Below, piece by piece: positions 1-8,576 of a stretch of 64,000 bases of DNA. Location: assembly GCF_000948985.2 (NCBI RefSeq), contig NZ_CP059733.1, positions 5,332,001 through 5,396,000 on the forward strand, given 5' to 3'. Source of the stretch: Thalassomonas viridans (lineage in GTDB: Bacteria; Pseudomonadota; Gammaproteobacteria; Enterobacterales; Alteromonadaceae). The stretch's first letter is position 1; each line of letters opens with the position of its first letter. The notes under the pieces are model-generated. The model worked only from the letters and a program-made list of their open reading frames with translations, searched no databases and was not told the origin of the DNA. The translations under genes and the position numbers were made by a program.

Positions 1-2597
1 CTCATTTGCAAAGTCACGCCGCTGTCCTGTCCTGTGGCCTTGATATAGTGCCAGCCGCGCACGGGAGAGTTGACGACAATTTGCTCGGCATTGCTGCCGG
101 CTGTGGTTGAGGCATTATGGTAATCCTGCTCGGTTGGCCAGGTGCCGCTGCTGTGGTACAAGCTGATATCCCCTGCGCCGTGGGCCGACCCCAGAGTCAC
201 CGAACTTTCCGTGCCGTCGGCCCAGAAGTACAAATACCGGGTGCCCTGCTCCAGGCATACGGGGGTAGCATCAAGCAATTCGCCGCCGGTGACCGGCGAC
301 TGGCTTGCGCAGGCATCCGGGACACCGGGAGCGCTTTGCTGCCAGCTGACGCTCAGCTCAACGCCGCTGAACGGGTTGTACGGATTCACCATAATAAACC
401 ACTGGCCGGATGCCGGGGCAGCTATGTTAACGGTTTCGTTATTGCCGTTTTCCCAGGGGCGGTAATCATACTCGTCCAGGGTCGGCGCACTGCCGTGCCT
501 GACATACAAGTCAGCATCGCCGGTGCCGCCGCCGATACTGATTTCAACATTACTGGCGCCCGAGTCCAGCTCAAAGCTGAACGCCGGCTGCTGGCTGCCG
601 TCAGAGCTGATGGTACGGGTATCGCCGTTGTTCAGCACATCTCCCGTAGGCGGTTCGGTGCCGCCGTCTGTGCTTTGCACCGTTTCCAGCCAGCTGGAGA
701 ACTGGCTGTCGTAACGGGTGTTGATATTGTCCAGCCAGGTGTCATAGCTGGCATAATCGCCGCTTCTGACATGGCCGAGCATAGTGCCGACATCGGCTGA
801 TTTTTCCTCGAACATAAAGCGCACCGCCAAGTAGCCCCAGTCGTAGATCTGGCTGGAGCTGTTATTATAATTCGTACGCAATAGCTGGCTCAGGCTATGG
901 GTTTTATCCCGGGCCTGGGCCACGGCATCGTCGTTGCGGTCCTTTTTGGAAATGTATTCCGCCAGGCCTTCCGACCACCACACGGTATCATGGGCATTGC
1001 CGGTGGCAAAATCGCCGTAAAGGTTAAAACGCCCGTCCAGGTAGTGGACATATTCATGGGTCAGGTTCCATACGGCAAACTCCGGCAGCATCCATTCCGC
1101 TTCATAGGCAAAGAAGCGCGGAATATTGCCCGGCTGAGACGGATCCCCTTCAAGGTAAATACCGCCGTTACCCGTGCTGTGACCGAACAGGACCCCGGAG
1201 TACTGCTTGTAGTCGCTGCTGCTGTCATAAATCACCAACTCCAGCGTGGTATTGTTATCATCCGGCACCGGGGTATTGTTGGTATCTAACCTCTGGTGGA
1301 AATAGGTCTCCTGGGCACTAAGGTCACTACAGATTTCCTGCAACTGGCCATTGGTTAAGTCCTGCGCCCTGACCCGCAAACTGCTGCTGCAATTATGGCT
1401 AATAGGCAGTACCTGCGCCATCAGGTCCTCTTTAAAGTTACAGATGCCGTAATAGCTGCAGTTGTCGGCATCGGCATAATCCACCATATTTGCCATACGC
1501 AGCCAGGCGGCGGCGCCCGAGCCTGTCATGCTGTACTTATCAAGGAAAGCCTTAACCAGCACTTTAACAGATTCATAAGTTTGTCCGCCGTAAGTAAGAA
1601 AACGCGACAGTTCCATGGCGGCATCGTTAAACTGGTATTCCCTGTCATGACCGATAAGGTCGGTATGGGTTTTCAGGAAATCGTCCAGCTCGTTGACCAC
1701 GGTAGGATCCGCTTCCACCGCGTTCCTGAAATTCGCGTCGAAGTTACCGCGGTATATCAGGGTCAGTACGCTGGTGAAACTGCCCTGCATATAATAACCC
1801 CAGTCTTTGTTGTAGCGTCCTAACCAGCTGATGGCCTGGGGCAGGTAGCGGATACTGAAGTCAGTGCCCCCCATCAGGGTGATCACTTCCCGCAAGATCT
1901 CGCCATGGGCCTCGTCAGTGCGGTAAAAATGCTGATTGGCGGCAAAGGCGTCTAAAAAGCCGAAGGCGGCATTATTAAAGGCACTGGTATAATCGCCGAT
2001 AACATCGGAATTGCCCCATTGCGCCCAGGTTCCCACCCGCAGGTAAAGCACGAAGTTAGCGATTTTGTTGCTGTTGTCCCCCTGGTAGCTGGCTACCAGC
2101 GCCTGCGCTTCCCGGGCAATTTCTATCATTGCCGCTTCGTTAAACAGGGAGTGCATCACGTTTGACTGAACGCCCCAGAGTTCGTCTTCCAGGCAGTCGA
2201 AGTCGGTGCTGCTTTTTAACAGGTCATTCCTGGCTTTACCCGACACCGCCGCCAGGCTTTGCGTGGTAACGTCACAGGCAGCTATTGCCGGTTCATCCGC
2301 CTGCAGGCTGGCCTGGTTTAACGGCTTAGGGCTGATATGGCTATGCTCCGCTAACTCCGGCCTTTTTCTTTGCCGCAAATCTGATCTTGAAGCCTTGGCT
2401 TCGACGCTAAGCCCGGTTCCGGGAGCCGGTTCGAGCAGGTGCTGGGGGATTTCTCCCTGGTGGATATGGGCCGGATGTCCGGCTTTCATTTCGGCCTCAA
2501 CCGCAACACTTCCCATGTTTGCCGCATTTGCCGGGGCAACAATACCAGCCGATAACATGGCCAGTGACATCAGGGTAACTGTCCTTTTCATTTTCAT
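1..2597 (-). CDS. Microbial collagenase (peptidase M9), 3' end outside window
   Basis: The reverse strand is open from an ATG at 2597 to the left edge (about 865 codons), so the C-terminus is missing. An AAGGAA ribosome site precedes the ATG and a signal peptide (MKMKRTVTLMSLAMLSAG...) follows. The zinc motif HEYVH lies near residue 514, followed by YLDG and a downstream SEGLAEY segment that would carry the third ligand, as in Vibrio-type M9 collagenases. After about residue 650 come two beta-rich blocks with DADLYVR and GDISLYHS motifs, typical of PPC (pre-peptidase C-terminal) domains. The product should be a secreted zinc protease that cleaves collagen-like substrates. No frame breaks were seen. 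Forward-strand open frames here are shadows. Confidence 0.93.
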   Translation of the reverse strand, partial: MKMKRTVTLMSLAMLSAGIVAPANAANMGSVAVEAEMKAGHPAHIHQGEIPQHLLEPAPGTGLSVEAKASRSDLRQRKRPELAEHSHISPKPLNQASLQADEPAIAACDVTTQSLAAVSGKARNDLLKSSTDFDCLEDELWGVQSNVMHSLFNEAAMIEIAREAQALVASYQGDNSNKIANFVLYLRVGTWAQWGNSDVIGDYTSAFNNAAFGFLDAFAANQHFYRTDEAHGEILREVITLMGGTDFSIRYLPQAISWLGRYNKDWGYYMQGSFTSVLTLIYRGNFDANFRNAVEADPTVVNELDDFLKTHTDLIGHDREYQFNDAAMELSRFLTYGGQTYESVKVLVKAFLDKYSMTGSGAAAWLRMANMVDYADADNCSYYGICNFKEDLMAQVLPISHNCSSSLRVRAQDLTNGQLQEICSDLSAQETYFHQRLDTNNTPVPDDNNTTLELVIYDSSSDYKQYSGVLFGHSTGNGGIYLEGDPSQPGNIPRFFAYEAEWMLPEFAVWNLTHEYVHYLDGRFNLYGDFATGNAHDTVWWSEGLAEYISKKDRNDDAVAQARDKTHSLSQLLRTNYNNSSSQIYDWGYLAVRFMFEEKSADVGTMLGHVRSGDYASYDTWLDNINTRYDSQFSSWLETVQSTDGGTEPPTGDVLNNGDTRTISSDGSQQPAFSFELDSGASNVEISIGGGTGDADLYVRHGSAPTLDEYDYRPWENGNNETVNIAAPASGQWFIMVNPYNPFSGVELSVSWQQSAPGVPDACASQSPVTGGELLDATPVCLEQGTRYLYFWADGTESSVTLGSAHGAGDISLYHSSGTWPTEQDYHNASTTAGSNAEQIVVNSPVRGWHYIKATGQDSGVTLQM

Positions 2598-2693
2598 TGT
2601 TATATTCCTTTTGTTGCTGCCGTTTAGCGGCAGCTGTTTTAATTGTTTGTTTTAACTTCCTTCTATCTGATGTGATAACCGCCGCAACCGGGA

Positions 2694-2881
2694 ACAGCCC
2701 TGAGCCATGAACAGCCCTGAGCCATAGACAGCCCTGAGCCATAGACAGCCCTGAGCCATAGACAGCCCTGAGCCATAGACAGCCCTGAGTCATAGACAGC
2801 CCTGAGCCATAGACAGCCCTGAGCCGTAAACAGCCCCGGCCAAAAAAACAGCTTTGAGCCAAAAACAGCCCGGAGCCGGAA
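2694..2881. repeat. 17-bp tandem repeat (minisatellite), 11 copies
   Basis: Eleven tandem copies of a 17-bp unit, consensus ACAGCCCTGAGCCATAG. Copies 2-7 are nearly identical; the last three (2830-2881) are degenerate and one is 18 bp. The array begins about 95 bp upstream of the collagenase ATG, in its promoter or 5' leader region. An open frame crossing it on the reverse strand is repetitive by construction and not credible as a protein. Copy number could vary by replication slippage. Confidence 0.93.
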
Positions 2882-3044
2882 TCCTGTTGCAACAGCTCAC
2901 AGCATAAAGAATAATGTATATTGTATATTTAGCTAATAAAATGACGACATTTTTTCGTAATAAAACGACCCGGCCATATTCGTCGATAACAAAAGGCTGT
3001 GATATAAGGGGCTGTAGGTAGAACAGCCAGAAAGGCAGAGGAAG

Positions 3045-3090
3045 GAATAAAAAAATAAAACCGGAGCAAATAACTTATTATTCGCTCCGG
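3045..3090 (-). terminator. Rho-independent terminator of the 3107-3685 gene
   Basis: A long hairpin with outer arms CCGGAGC / GCTCCGG (3061-3067 and 3084-3090), extended by an AT-rich inner stem, is followed on the reverse strand by a T-rich tract (complement of 3045-3060). It lies just after the stop of the reverse-strand gene at 3107. Confidence 0.85.
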
Positions 3091-3106
3091 CCAGGCAGAT
3101 ATTTGC

Positions 3107-3685
3107 TTATAAAATATCTATGTTTTGCTCGCAGCCAATTACCGCCCGGCTATCGCCGGGAGACAAAATGCGGACATGATCAAAGTCAAGATCCCGGCTG
3201 ATCCCCCTGATCTCAGCCTCAAAATCATGGGCGACCTGCTCTATCTGGTGCCCCTGCTGTTCCAGGGCGGCAAAGTCACGCTGATGGCCGGCAAGCAAAC
3301 GGTTTAACTTATCAGTAACCACTTGCTGCTGCGCTAAATAAGTCTTGTCTATCTTCAGGCTATTGTTGTCTTCTTGCACCGCCAGCTCGGTTAACCGGTT
3401 AATTTGCTGAGAATAATGATCGATTTTTGCCGAAATGGCCTCTACCGGCGCCTGCAGTGCAGCCATTTTCGCTTCCTGCTGCTGCAGCTGTTGATGAAGT
3501 GTTATCAAGCCGGGCGTCATCGGCAGTTTTTTTACCAGCCGGCAATCCTTGATGAAATGAATGCTGTAACCGTCGCTGCTATCCTTTTCCTGCCCTGCCA
3601 GGCTGTTGCCGCTTGCCACCTGAGCCAAGCCAAGCGTCAAAGCACATGACAAAATTACCGGCATTTTTATATTAAATGGTTTCAT
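3107..3685 (-). CDS. Hypothetical periplasmic coiled-coil protein
   Basis: 192 residues. The N-terminus is a signal peptide (MKPFNIKMPVILSCALTLGLA...SG). The mature part is rich in Q, E, K and L with heptad-like spacing from about residue 60 to 165 (HQQLQQQEAKMAALQ, IDHYSQQINRLTELA), predicting a coiled coil. Two cysteines (in IKDCRLVKK and VIGCEQN) bracket that region and could form a disulfide. No enzymatic motif or named family is recognised. It is transcribed alone, with its own terminator downstream and the EamA gene 100 bp upstream in the same direction. Confidence 0.75.
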   Translation of the reverse strand: MKPFNIKMPVILSCALTLGLAQVASGNSLAGQEKDSSDGYSIHFIKDCRLVKKLPMTPGLITLHQQLQQQEAKMAALQAPVEAISAKIDHYSQQINRLTELAVQEDNNSLKIDKTYLAQQQVVTDKLNRLLAGHQRDFAALEQQGHQIEQVAHDFEAEIRGISRDLDFDHVRILSPGDSRAVIGCEQNIDIL

Positions 3686-3785
3686 TTTACTTCCCCGACC
3701 TGATTAGTTTTATTGGTTAATTCAATTAACTGGTAACTATTAAGTCGCAGGCCGGGGAAAAAAAGTTTATTTATTGCGGTATTTT

Positions 3786-4688
3786 TTATTCTTCCGCCGT
3801 GTCCGCTAACCGCTTACCCGGCAGCAGTTTCTCTCCCCAGTTGTAGATAGCCAGCCCTGTCATCACGAAAACGGCCCCGATAATCAGGTTGACGCTGACG
3901 GCTTCGTTATTTAAATAAGCCCCCATGGTTAAGGCAAGAACCGGCGTCATCATAGTGATTAAGGTAACCGTACTGGCGCTTAATTTCTGCAGCACATAAT
4001 AATAAGCAACAAAACCTATCAGCGAACCGAAAACGCCAAGGTAGAGGATGGCCCATAAAGATCTCGCCTGCCACTGCTCAACGGGCAAGGTGCCGTCAAA
4101 CACCAGCCAGGTCAGCAGAAACAGGGGAATAGACACAAGCAAAGACCCCACGGTACTCGCCATAGGATGGATCGCCACCTTAACGCTTTTCACCAGCACC
4201 GCACTTAAACTGAAAAAGAATACCGCCAGTAAAATAAAAACCAGTCCCAGGGGGCTTTGTTCCGACACCGACAGGTTATTCATACACACCAGCGCCAGGC
4301 CGAACAGCGAAACCGTCATTGCCAGTTTACGCATCCAGCTAAATTTTGCCTCATTGAGAATTTTTTGCGCCAGCAGGCCAGAAAACACCGGCGATAAGCC
4401 GAAAATAAGCGACATCATACCCGAACTGATATAGGCCGCCGCCATATAGGAAAATAACATGCCACCGAAAATACCGAGTGCAGAAAAACCATAGACTTTC
4501 ATCGCCTGCCTATTGCCCGGAATCGACATGCTTTTAAGCTTGAGCAGGATAAATCCCAAAACAGCGGCGATCACCATACGCATCAGCACCGCCAGGGTAG
4601 GACTGACGGTTTCACTACTCCAAACGATTCCCAAAGGTGTTGTAGACCAGATTAAGACAACGGCAAGATATGCTGCTGGTACTGACAT
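3786..4688 (-). CDS. EamA/DMT-superfamily transporter
   Basis: 300 residues, almost wholly hydrophobic, with about ten predicted membrane helices arranged as two EamA repeats. The first begins AYLAVVLIWSTTPLGIVW, with the W-S-T-x-P motif typical of the family; the second begins near ILLAVFFFSLSAVLVKS. These inner-membrane proteins export or import small metabolites; the substrate cannot be told from sequence. An AAGGAA ribosome site lies 8 bases before the ATG. The length matches the usual 280-310 residues. Confidence 0.9.
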   Translation of the reverse strand: MSVPAAYLAVVLIWSTTPLGIVWSSETVSPTLAVLMRMVIAAVLGFILLKLKSMSIPGNRQAMKVYGFSALGIFGGMLFSYMAAAYISSGMMSLIFGLSPVFSGLLAQKILNEAKFSWMRKLAMTVSLFGLALVCMNNLSVSEQSPLGLVFILLAVFFFSLSAVLVKSVKVAIHPMASTVGSLLVSIPLFLLTWLVFDGTLPVEQWQARSLWAILYLGVFGSLIGFVAYYYVLQKLSASTVTLITMMTPVLALTMGAYLNNEAVSVNLIIGAVFVMTGLAIYNWGEKLLPGKRLADTAEE

Positions 4689-5113
4689 TTTCTTATTTCC
4701 TTAAATAAACACGGTTAATGTGCAGAAAGAAAAATTGCGGAATTTTAACAGGAAGGACAAACACCGCAGTTCAACTTGCTGCGGCTTGGGATAGGCTAAC
4801 TAGACTAACACTTTCTTCCCGCCACAGCACAGCTTTGCCACTGGACATTACCGTTATTGGTAATATTCAGGCAGACCTGGAGTTGTTGTGACGATAAGAG
4901 GGAAAAGTTCATTAAACTAGTTTGCGCATCATTTTTTGACTAAATAATAACAACATCTTGCCCGTTAGCTTTATTCGAGTCAACCGCTAAAAACAATAAT
5001 AGGCCAATTAATAAAAATGTAAAAAACACCGGAGCCAAAAATAAAAACCGGTTTCTTCCGGGACAATAACCCCCTAAAATTGAGTCCTTTATTTACTGGC
5101 GGGGAAATTATCT
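4689..5113. other. Intergenic region between divergent genes
   Basis: 425 bp between the EamA gene (reverse) and the VOC gene (forward). It must hold both promoters and becomes AT-rich towards 5000. I see no convincing small gene, strong hairpin or repeat. Confidence 0.6.
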
Positions 5114-5518
5114 ATGCTGAGCGGCCTGCATCATGTTGCCATTATCTGCTCCGATTATGAAAAATCGAAACATTTCTACACTGAAATTTTAGGGCTGAAG
5201 ATACTCGCGGAAAATTACCGGGCACAACGGGACTCCTATAAGCTGGATCTGCAACTGCCTGACGGTAGCCAGATAGAGCTGTTTTCCTTCCATAACGCCC
5301 CGCAAAGGCCCAGCTACCCGGAAGCCCTCGGCCTGAGGCACCTGGCCTTTGCCCTGAAAGATATCCGGGCCTTTACCGAGCATTTGGCAACATACGGCAT
5401 TGAAGCGGAACCGATCCGGACAGATGAATATACCGGCAAGCAGTACACCTTTTTCAGCGATCCGGACGGTTTGCCGCTGGAGTTGTATCAAACGAGAGTA
5501 TTGACCAAGATTCAATGA
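5114..5518 (+). CDS. yaeR: VOC-family protein, YaeR / SMU1112c-like
   Basis: 134 residues forming one glyoxalase/bleomycin-resistance (VOC) fold with two beta-alpha-beta-beta-beta modules. The family pattern is clear: LHHVAIICSDYEKSKHFY at the start, DLQLPDGSQIELFSF in the middle, LGLRHLAFALKDI, and FFSDPDGLPLELYQ at the end. Likely metal ligands are H7, E59, H78 and E126. It closely resembles my recollection of E. coli YaeR. VOC proteins of this type are predicted metal-dependent lyases or isomerases; the substrate is unknown. The start has a GGGG ribosome-site core. Confidence 0.9.
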   Translation: MLSGLHHVAIICSDYEKSKHFYTEILGLKILAENYRAQRDSYKLDLQLPDGSQIELFSFHNAPQRPSYPEALGLRHLAFALKDIRAFTEHLATYGIEAEPIRTDEYTGKQYTFFSDPDGLPLELYQTRVLTKIQ

Positions 5519-5527
5519 CGATAAACA

Positions 5528-5630
5528 TTCAAGCTCAGCTTTATAATTCCTGACTAAAGCTAAGCACCTGCATCCATGCAGGCAAGGCGCATAATTGATT
5601 CCAACATGGATGTTGGCTATTAGGTAAGCG
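5528..5630. repeat. Dispersed intergenic repeat, copy A
   Basis: About 100 bp that align with 9706-9806 in the same orientation. Shared blocks include TGACTAAAGCTA, AGCACCTGCAT, AGGCGCAT and ACATGGATGT. Copy A has a small insertion (CCAT) after CACCTGCAT that copy B lacks. It follows the VOC gene and forms the left border of the AT-rich island. Confidence 0.75.
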
Positions 5631-5689
5631 TCCGGGCAAGTACGTTCAAAAAAGTAACATGCAGCCTATAATTGTATTTGAATTATTTG

Positions 5690-5725
5690 AGCCTCTAGAT
5701 CATTAGGAGTTAGAGGCTGTTTTTT
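5690..5725 (+). terminator. Rho-independent terminator
   Basis: Stem AGCCTCTA / TAGAGGCT (5690-5697 and 5711-5718) followed by G and six T residues (5720-5725). It terminates forward transcription from the VOC gene. Confidence 0.85.
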
Positions 5726-5812
5726 AGGATAGTGTATCCGAGCACATATACATTATTTAACTATACTTTTAGCTCCGCCTTTCAATGAGTCTAGTTAATG
5801 TCTGGAATATTC

Positions 5813-6214
5813 ATGAGCTATAATAGAGCCAGAGCGCTTTCTTTTCTTATCGTTAGCTTAGTATTATTGTTGAACGCCACTTTTTTAATGCCCGCTGCCG
5901 GGCAAGACCTGTATAGTGGAACGGTGTCTTTTATCCAGTTTAACGATGACGAATCATTTATATTTCAGTTGTCCCAAAAAGGTGCGTCAGTTGTCGTTAA
6001 CAGCCCCAAATGTGAGATTAAAAACATGTTTTTGGTGAAGAAACGTCATGGGAAAGTGAAATATGAGAAACTTAGTAGAATGCGCAACGATATTCGCTCT
6101 GTATTTCTAAGTAATTCTCCTAAATTGAAAATATCAGTTTCAATTTCTTTTTGTGATGAAACGACAGGCTACCCATTAGTTGATAATATTATGCTTGGGC
6201 AGAAAAAAAATTAA
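5813..6214 (+). CDS. Hypothetical secreted protein
   Basis: 133 residues from the ATG at 5813, chosen over 5798 because only 5813 has a GGA core about 8 bases upstream. An N-terminal hydrophobic stretch (ALSFLIVSLVLLLNATFLMPAAG) looks like a signal peptide. The mature part has a SGTVSFIQFNDDESFIFQL strand-rich opening and two cysteines (SPKCEIK, SFCDETT). No family is recognised. It is AT-richer than the genes on either side of the island and lies 71 bp before the diguanylate cyclase gene in the same direction, so co-transcription is possible. Confidence 0.6.
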   Translation: MSYNRARALSFLIVSLVLLLNATFLMPAAGQDLYSGTVSFIQFNDDESFIFQLSQKGASVVVNSPKCEIKNMFLVKKRHGKVKYEKLSRMRNDIRSVFLSNSPKLKISVSISFCDETTGYPLVDNIMLGQKKN

Positions 6215-6285
6215 GTTAGCTCATACTTATCCCTTTATTAAGGGCATTTATGAATGAGAAAACAAATGATGTGTGATACAAATCA

Positions 6286-7146
6286 ATGAAGACGATATTG
6301 AGTATATTAGATGGCTGTTCTGCGTCTTTCGTTATTTTTGTTTGCTATCTGGCGGCGGTTTTTATCGCAATTGCGGGATTTTATTTTAATAGCTTTGAAT
6401 TATTTGAACCACTATTTCTAATACCTATAGTCGTCCTTAGTTGGTATGGCACTCGAATAACAGTGCTTTTCTTGACCATTTTTGTTGTTTCCATAACGTT
6501 GTTCCGGTTCATTAATGTTATGGCGGTAGACTCTTTCATATTTTCCTTAGAATTTAGTCTTTATATTTCTTTACGGCTAATTACGTATATATTAGCTGCA
6601 GTATTAATCACTAATTTTAGAAATGTCCATAATGAGGAGTTCATTATGGCTAGTACAGATAATCTCACCGGCCTTTCGAATTCCAGAAGTTTTTATCTCG
6701 ATTTAGGCAACGAAATTCTCCGCTCAATTAGATATAAGCATGTTTTTTCTCTGTCATATATTGATATAGACAATTTCAAAAGTATCAATGACTCAATTGG
6801 TCATTTGAAAGGTGATGAATTGCTTATTTCAGTCGCAAGGTGTTTAATCTCAAGCTTACGAAAAACGGACATCATAGCGAGGTTGGGGGGAGATGAATTT
6901 GCCGTTATATTCCCAGAAACCAGCCAAGAAGAAGTTAAAAGTGCTTTTGCTAAAGCCAGCGAAGAACTAAAATATAGAATGCGAAAAAATAAATGGCAAG
7001 TGAGTTTTAGTGTCGGCATTGTCACATTTGAAACGTTACCTATGGATATAAAGGAAGCGATGAAAATTGCTGACGAGCTTATGTATTCAGTCAAAAATAA
7101 TAAAAAAAATGATGTTGCTTTTAAAGTGTGGCAGGGAAAAGCCTAA
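6286..7146 (+). CDS. Membrane diguanylate cyclase (GGDEF)
   Basis: 286 residues. Residues 1-115 form about four to five membrane helices with no recognised periplasmic sensor domain. The C-terminal 165 residues are a GGDEF domain: DNLTGLSNSRSF, SYIDIDNFKSIND, and the active-site signature GGDEF at 201-205. An RxxD inhibitory site (RKTD, 192-195) is present, so product inhibition by c-di-GMP is expected. It should make c-di-GMP from two GTP at the inner membrane, affecting motility or biofilm formation. Codon use is clearly AT-biased compared with genes outside the island. Confidence 0.93.
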   Translation: MKTILSILDGCSASFVIFVCYLAAVFIAIAGFYFNSFELFEPLFLIPIVVLSWYGTRITVLFLTIFVVSITLFRFINVMAVDSFIFSLEFSLYISLRLITYILAAVLITNFRNVHNEEFIMASTDNLTGLSNSRSFYLDLGNEILRSIRYKHVFSLSYIDIDNFKSINDSIGHLKGDELLISVARCLISSLRKTDIIARLGGDEFAVIFPETSQEEVKSAFAKASEELKYRMRKNKWQVSFSVGIVTFETLPMDIKEAMKIADELMYSVKNNKKNDVAFKVWQGKA

Positions 7147-7406
7147 TTGTATTTATAGGGCTAGTTAGTCCGATATTGACTTAAATGTGTGATTCATAGA
7201 GATCGTTTCAATTTAGAGTCAGCCTAGAACATCCAAGAACTCCCCCTTGTTTTAATGAAGCAAAAACAACTCATTTTAAGTGGGTAAGCTGTTATTTTTC
7301 ATTATGTTTTTTATCTGTATAGTTATCCGTACAGTATTAAAAAACATCCGCAATATTATTTGCCGGCAAAGCCGGATTTATCCCCCATTTTGTACTAAAA
7401 CTATAG
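7147..7406. other. Intergenic, no feature seen
   Basis: AT-rich sequence between the cyclase and the next gene cluster. A reverse-strand frame (7337-7543) has no ribosome site and overlaps the structured leader; it is not supported. Confidence 0.5.
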
Positions 7407-7571
7407 GTGGTTATTAATAAGCAAAGGAGGTATTTCTTTACCCGCAAACAAAGAGCAAGCAAAGCGCAGCAAAAGCGCAAACAACAAGGCGCTACCCCCA
7501 AGTGCGTGGGGCACTCAGAGGTAGCTAACCAAAATAGATACAAAGCAAAGAGGAGTATCCATTATGGCTAA
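7407..7571 (+). CDS. Possible small basic leader peptide
   Basis: A 54-codon frame beginning with GTG at 7407 and ending TAA at 7571, overlapping the start of the next gene by 8 bases. The product is strikingly rich in K, R and Q (TRKQRASKAQQKRKQQG). It crosses a hairpin (7491-7525). An AGGAGG sequence lies inside it rather than before it, so the start is uncertain. It may be a leader peptide, or the composition may just reflect a structured untranslated leader. Confidence 0.25.
   Translation: MVINKQRRYFFTRKQRASKAQQKRKQQGATPKCVGHSEVANQNRYKAKRSIHYG
7491..7525 (+). promoter_or_regulatory. Hairpin in leader of the 7564 gene
   Basis: Nested inverted repeat: outer arms GCTACC / GGTAGC and inner arms AGTGC / GCACT around a short loop. 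It ends 38 bp before the ATG at 7564 and could act on RNA stability or translation. Confidence 0.4.
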
Positions 7572-7776
7572 ACCTAATGATATGCCAGAGTTTCACTCGG
7601 TTAAAGTTTATTTAACAGAAAATATACCTGTCCCCATACCTGGGCTCATTCCTAAACATCAGCACCCGCCGGCAGCTAATGCCGCCAACACCACCGGCAG
7701 CACTTTTTCCTGCGGCTATGCGCTGTTAACAAGCTTAAATGACTTAACTAACATGGGAGGCCGGTATCATGTCTGA
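7564..7776 (+). CDS. Hypothetical small protein
   Basis: 70 residues with a clear GAGGAG ribosome site 8 bases before the ATG. The sequence is proline-rich in the middle (VPIPGLIPKHQHPP) and has no signal peptide or membrane helix. Its end overlaps the start of the 7769 gene by 8 bases, which argues for translational coupling and that both are real. No family recognised. Confidence 0.5.
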   Translation: MAKPNDMPEFHSVKVYLTENIPVPIPGLIPKHQHPPAANAANTTGSTFSCGYALLTSLNDLTNMGGRYHV

Positions 7777-8062
7777 ATTAACAACACTCCGGGAGTTTGA
7801 AGCCAAAAGATCTCAACTGGCAAGCGAAAGCCTCGAACTGTGCGATGGCTTTAATATATTCAGTGACGAATGCTCCTTCCTTTGTGATGCTTTCGCCGCG
7901 GTGGCGCGCGACCCCGCTTGCATCACGCCAGAAACCAGTGAAGGGATATGGCATGTCTGTTATAAGCTGAAAATACAGATCAGAACCTACCGGGATCAAA
8001 TCGACGAGATCCACCAGGGCCTGCGTGCCCTCAAAGTGAACCTGAATAGCGAGGACGAGTAA
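7769..8062 (+). CDS. Hypothetical small cytoplasmic protein
   Basis: 97 residues, mostly helical (MSELTTLREFEAKRSQLASE...) with four cysteines in the first two thirds (ELCDG, DECSFLCDAF, DPACITP) and one later (HVCYKLK). GGGAGG precedes the ATG with good spacing. It overlaps the preceding small gene and is probably in the same transcript. It could be a regulator or a partner of that protein; nothing in the sequence settles this. Confidence 0.55.
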   Translation: MSELTTLREFEAKRSQLASESLELCDGFNIFSDECSFLCDAFAAVARDPACITPETSEGIWHVCYKLKIQIRTYRDQIDEIHQGLRALKVNLNSEDE

Positions 8063-8196
8063 AAGCAAAAGGGCGGGCGATTTATTGCCGTATCGGCCCG
8101 TCCCTGTATACCTGAAATGAGTTAAGCATTAGGAATTAACATTATCCTTTAACTCACCTCACTGACGATGCCAACGCCGCTATAAAAGGCGCGACG

Positions 8197-8439
8197 TCAT
8201 GAGCGCCCTTTTGATAGCTTTGTTAGGCAATAGTTGTATGCAAGAACACCAATAATTGCACCTAAAATGATAAAAATAGGCCATTCAACCAAAACCACTA
8301 TTGCCACTAATGTATTTTCGTCATCATGGTTATTCACAATAAAATGAGAGTATAAATTTGTGATTGGCAGCATGTTCCCAATTACAAACATCAAAACAGC
8401 TCCAAATATACCAGATAATATTTTTTTCAAATTTATCAT
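8197..8439 (-). CDS. Hypothetical small two-helix membrane protein
   Basis: 80 residues. Helix 1 is about residues 7-30 (ILSGIFGAVLMFVIGNML) and helix 2 about 44-70 (LVAIVVLVEWPIFIILGAIIGVLAY), with a short acidic loop (NNHDDEN) between them. A GAGAG ribosome site precedes the ATG. It lies downstream of, and in the same direction as, two other membrane-type orphans (8577-8753 and 8753-9217), so it may belong to the same module. Small two-helix proteins are a common form of immunity protein; that role here is inference. Confidence 0.55.
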   Translation of the reverse strand: MINLKKILSGIFGAVLMFVIGNMLPITNLYSHFIVNNHDDENTLVAIVVLVEWPIFIILGAIIGVLAYNYCLTKLSKGRS

Positions 8440-8449
8440 CTCTCAAGCA

Positions 8450-8465
8450 TGGACATATATGTCCA
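8450..8465. promoter_or_regulatory. 16-bp perfect palindrome upstream of the 8439 start
   Basis: TGGACATATATGTCCA is fully self-complementary and ends 10 bp before the reverse-strand ATG at 8439. It could be a repressor operator or an RNA hairpin masking the ribosome site. Confidence 0.4.
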
Positions 8466-8576
8466 AATCTGGCTCGCTCCACAGAGGGTAGAAAAGACCA
8501 TGGAATATAAATAGCTCAGCCCAGTTCAACTTAGAAGTGCACCACCTATAAGGTGTCGGCTGCGCGATACCTATCC

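Noticed and set aside
117..2655. Forward-strand open frames of 63-227 codons
   Set aside because: All lie opposite the collagenase gene; composition follows its codon use and none has a ribosome site or recognisable domain.
2694..2881. Possible CRISPR array
   Set aside because: Units are 17 bp and directly adjacent with no spacers, and there are no cas genes.
2497..2892. 131-residue reverse frame with repeated GLSMAQGCLWLRAV-type text
   Set aside because: It is the 17-bp repeat read as codons and overlaps the true collagenase start in another frame; no ribosome site.
7337..7543. 68-codon reverse frame, Cys/Leu-rich
   Set aside because: No ribosome site; overlaps the leader hairpin and arises from complementing a K/R/Q-rich forward region.
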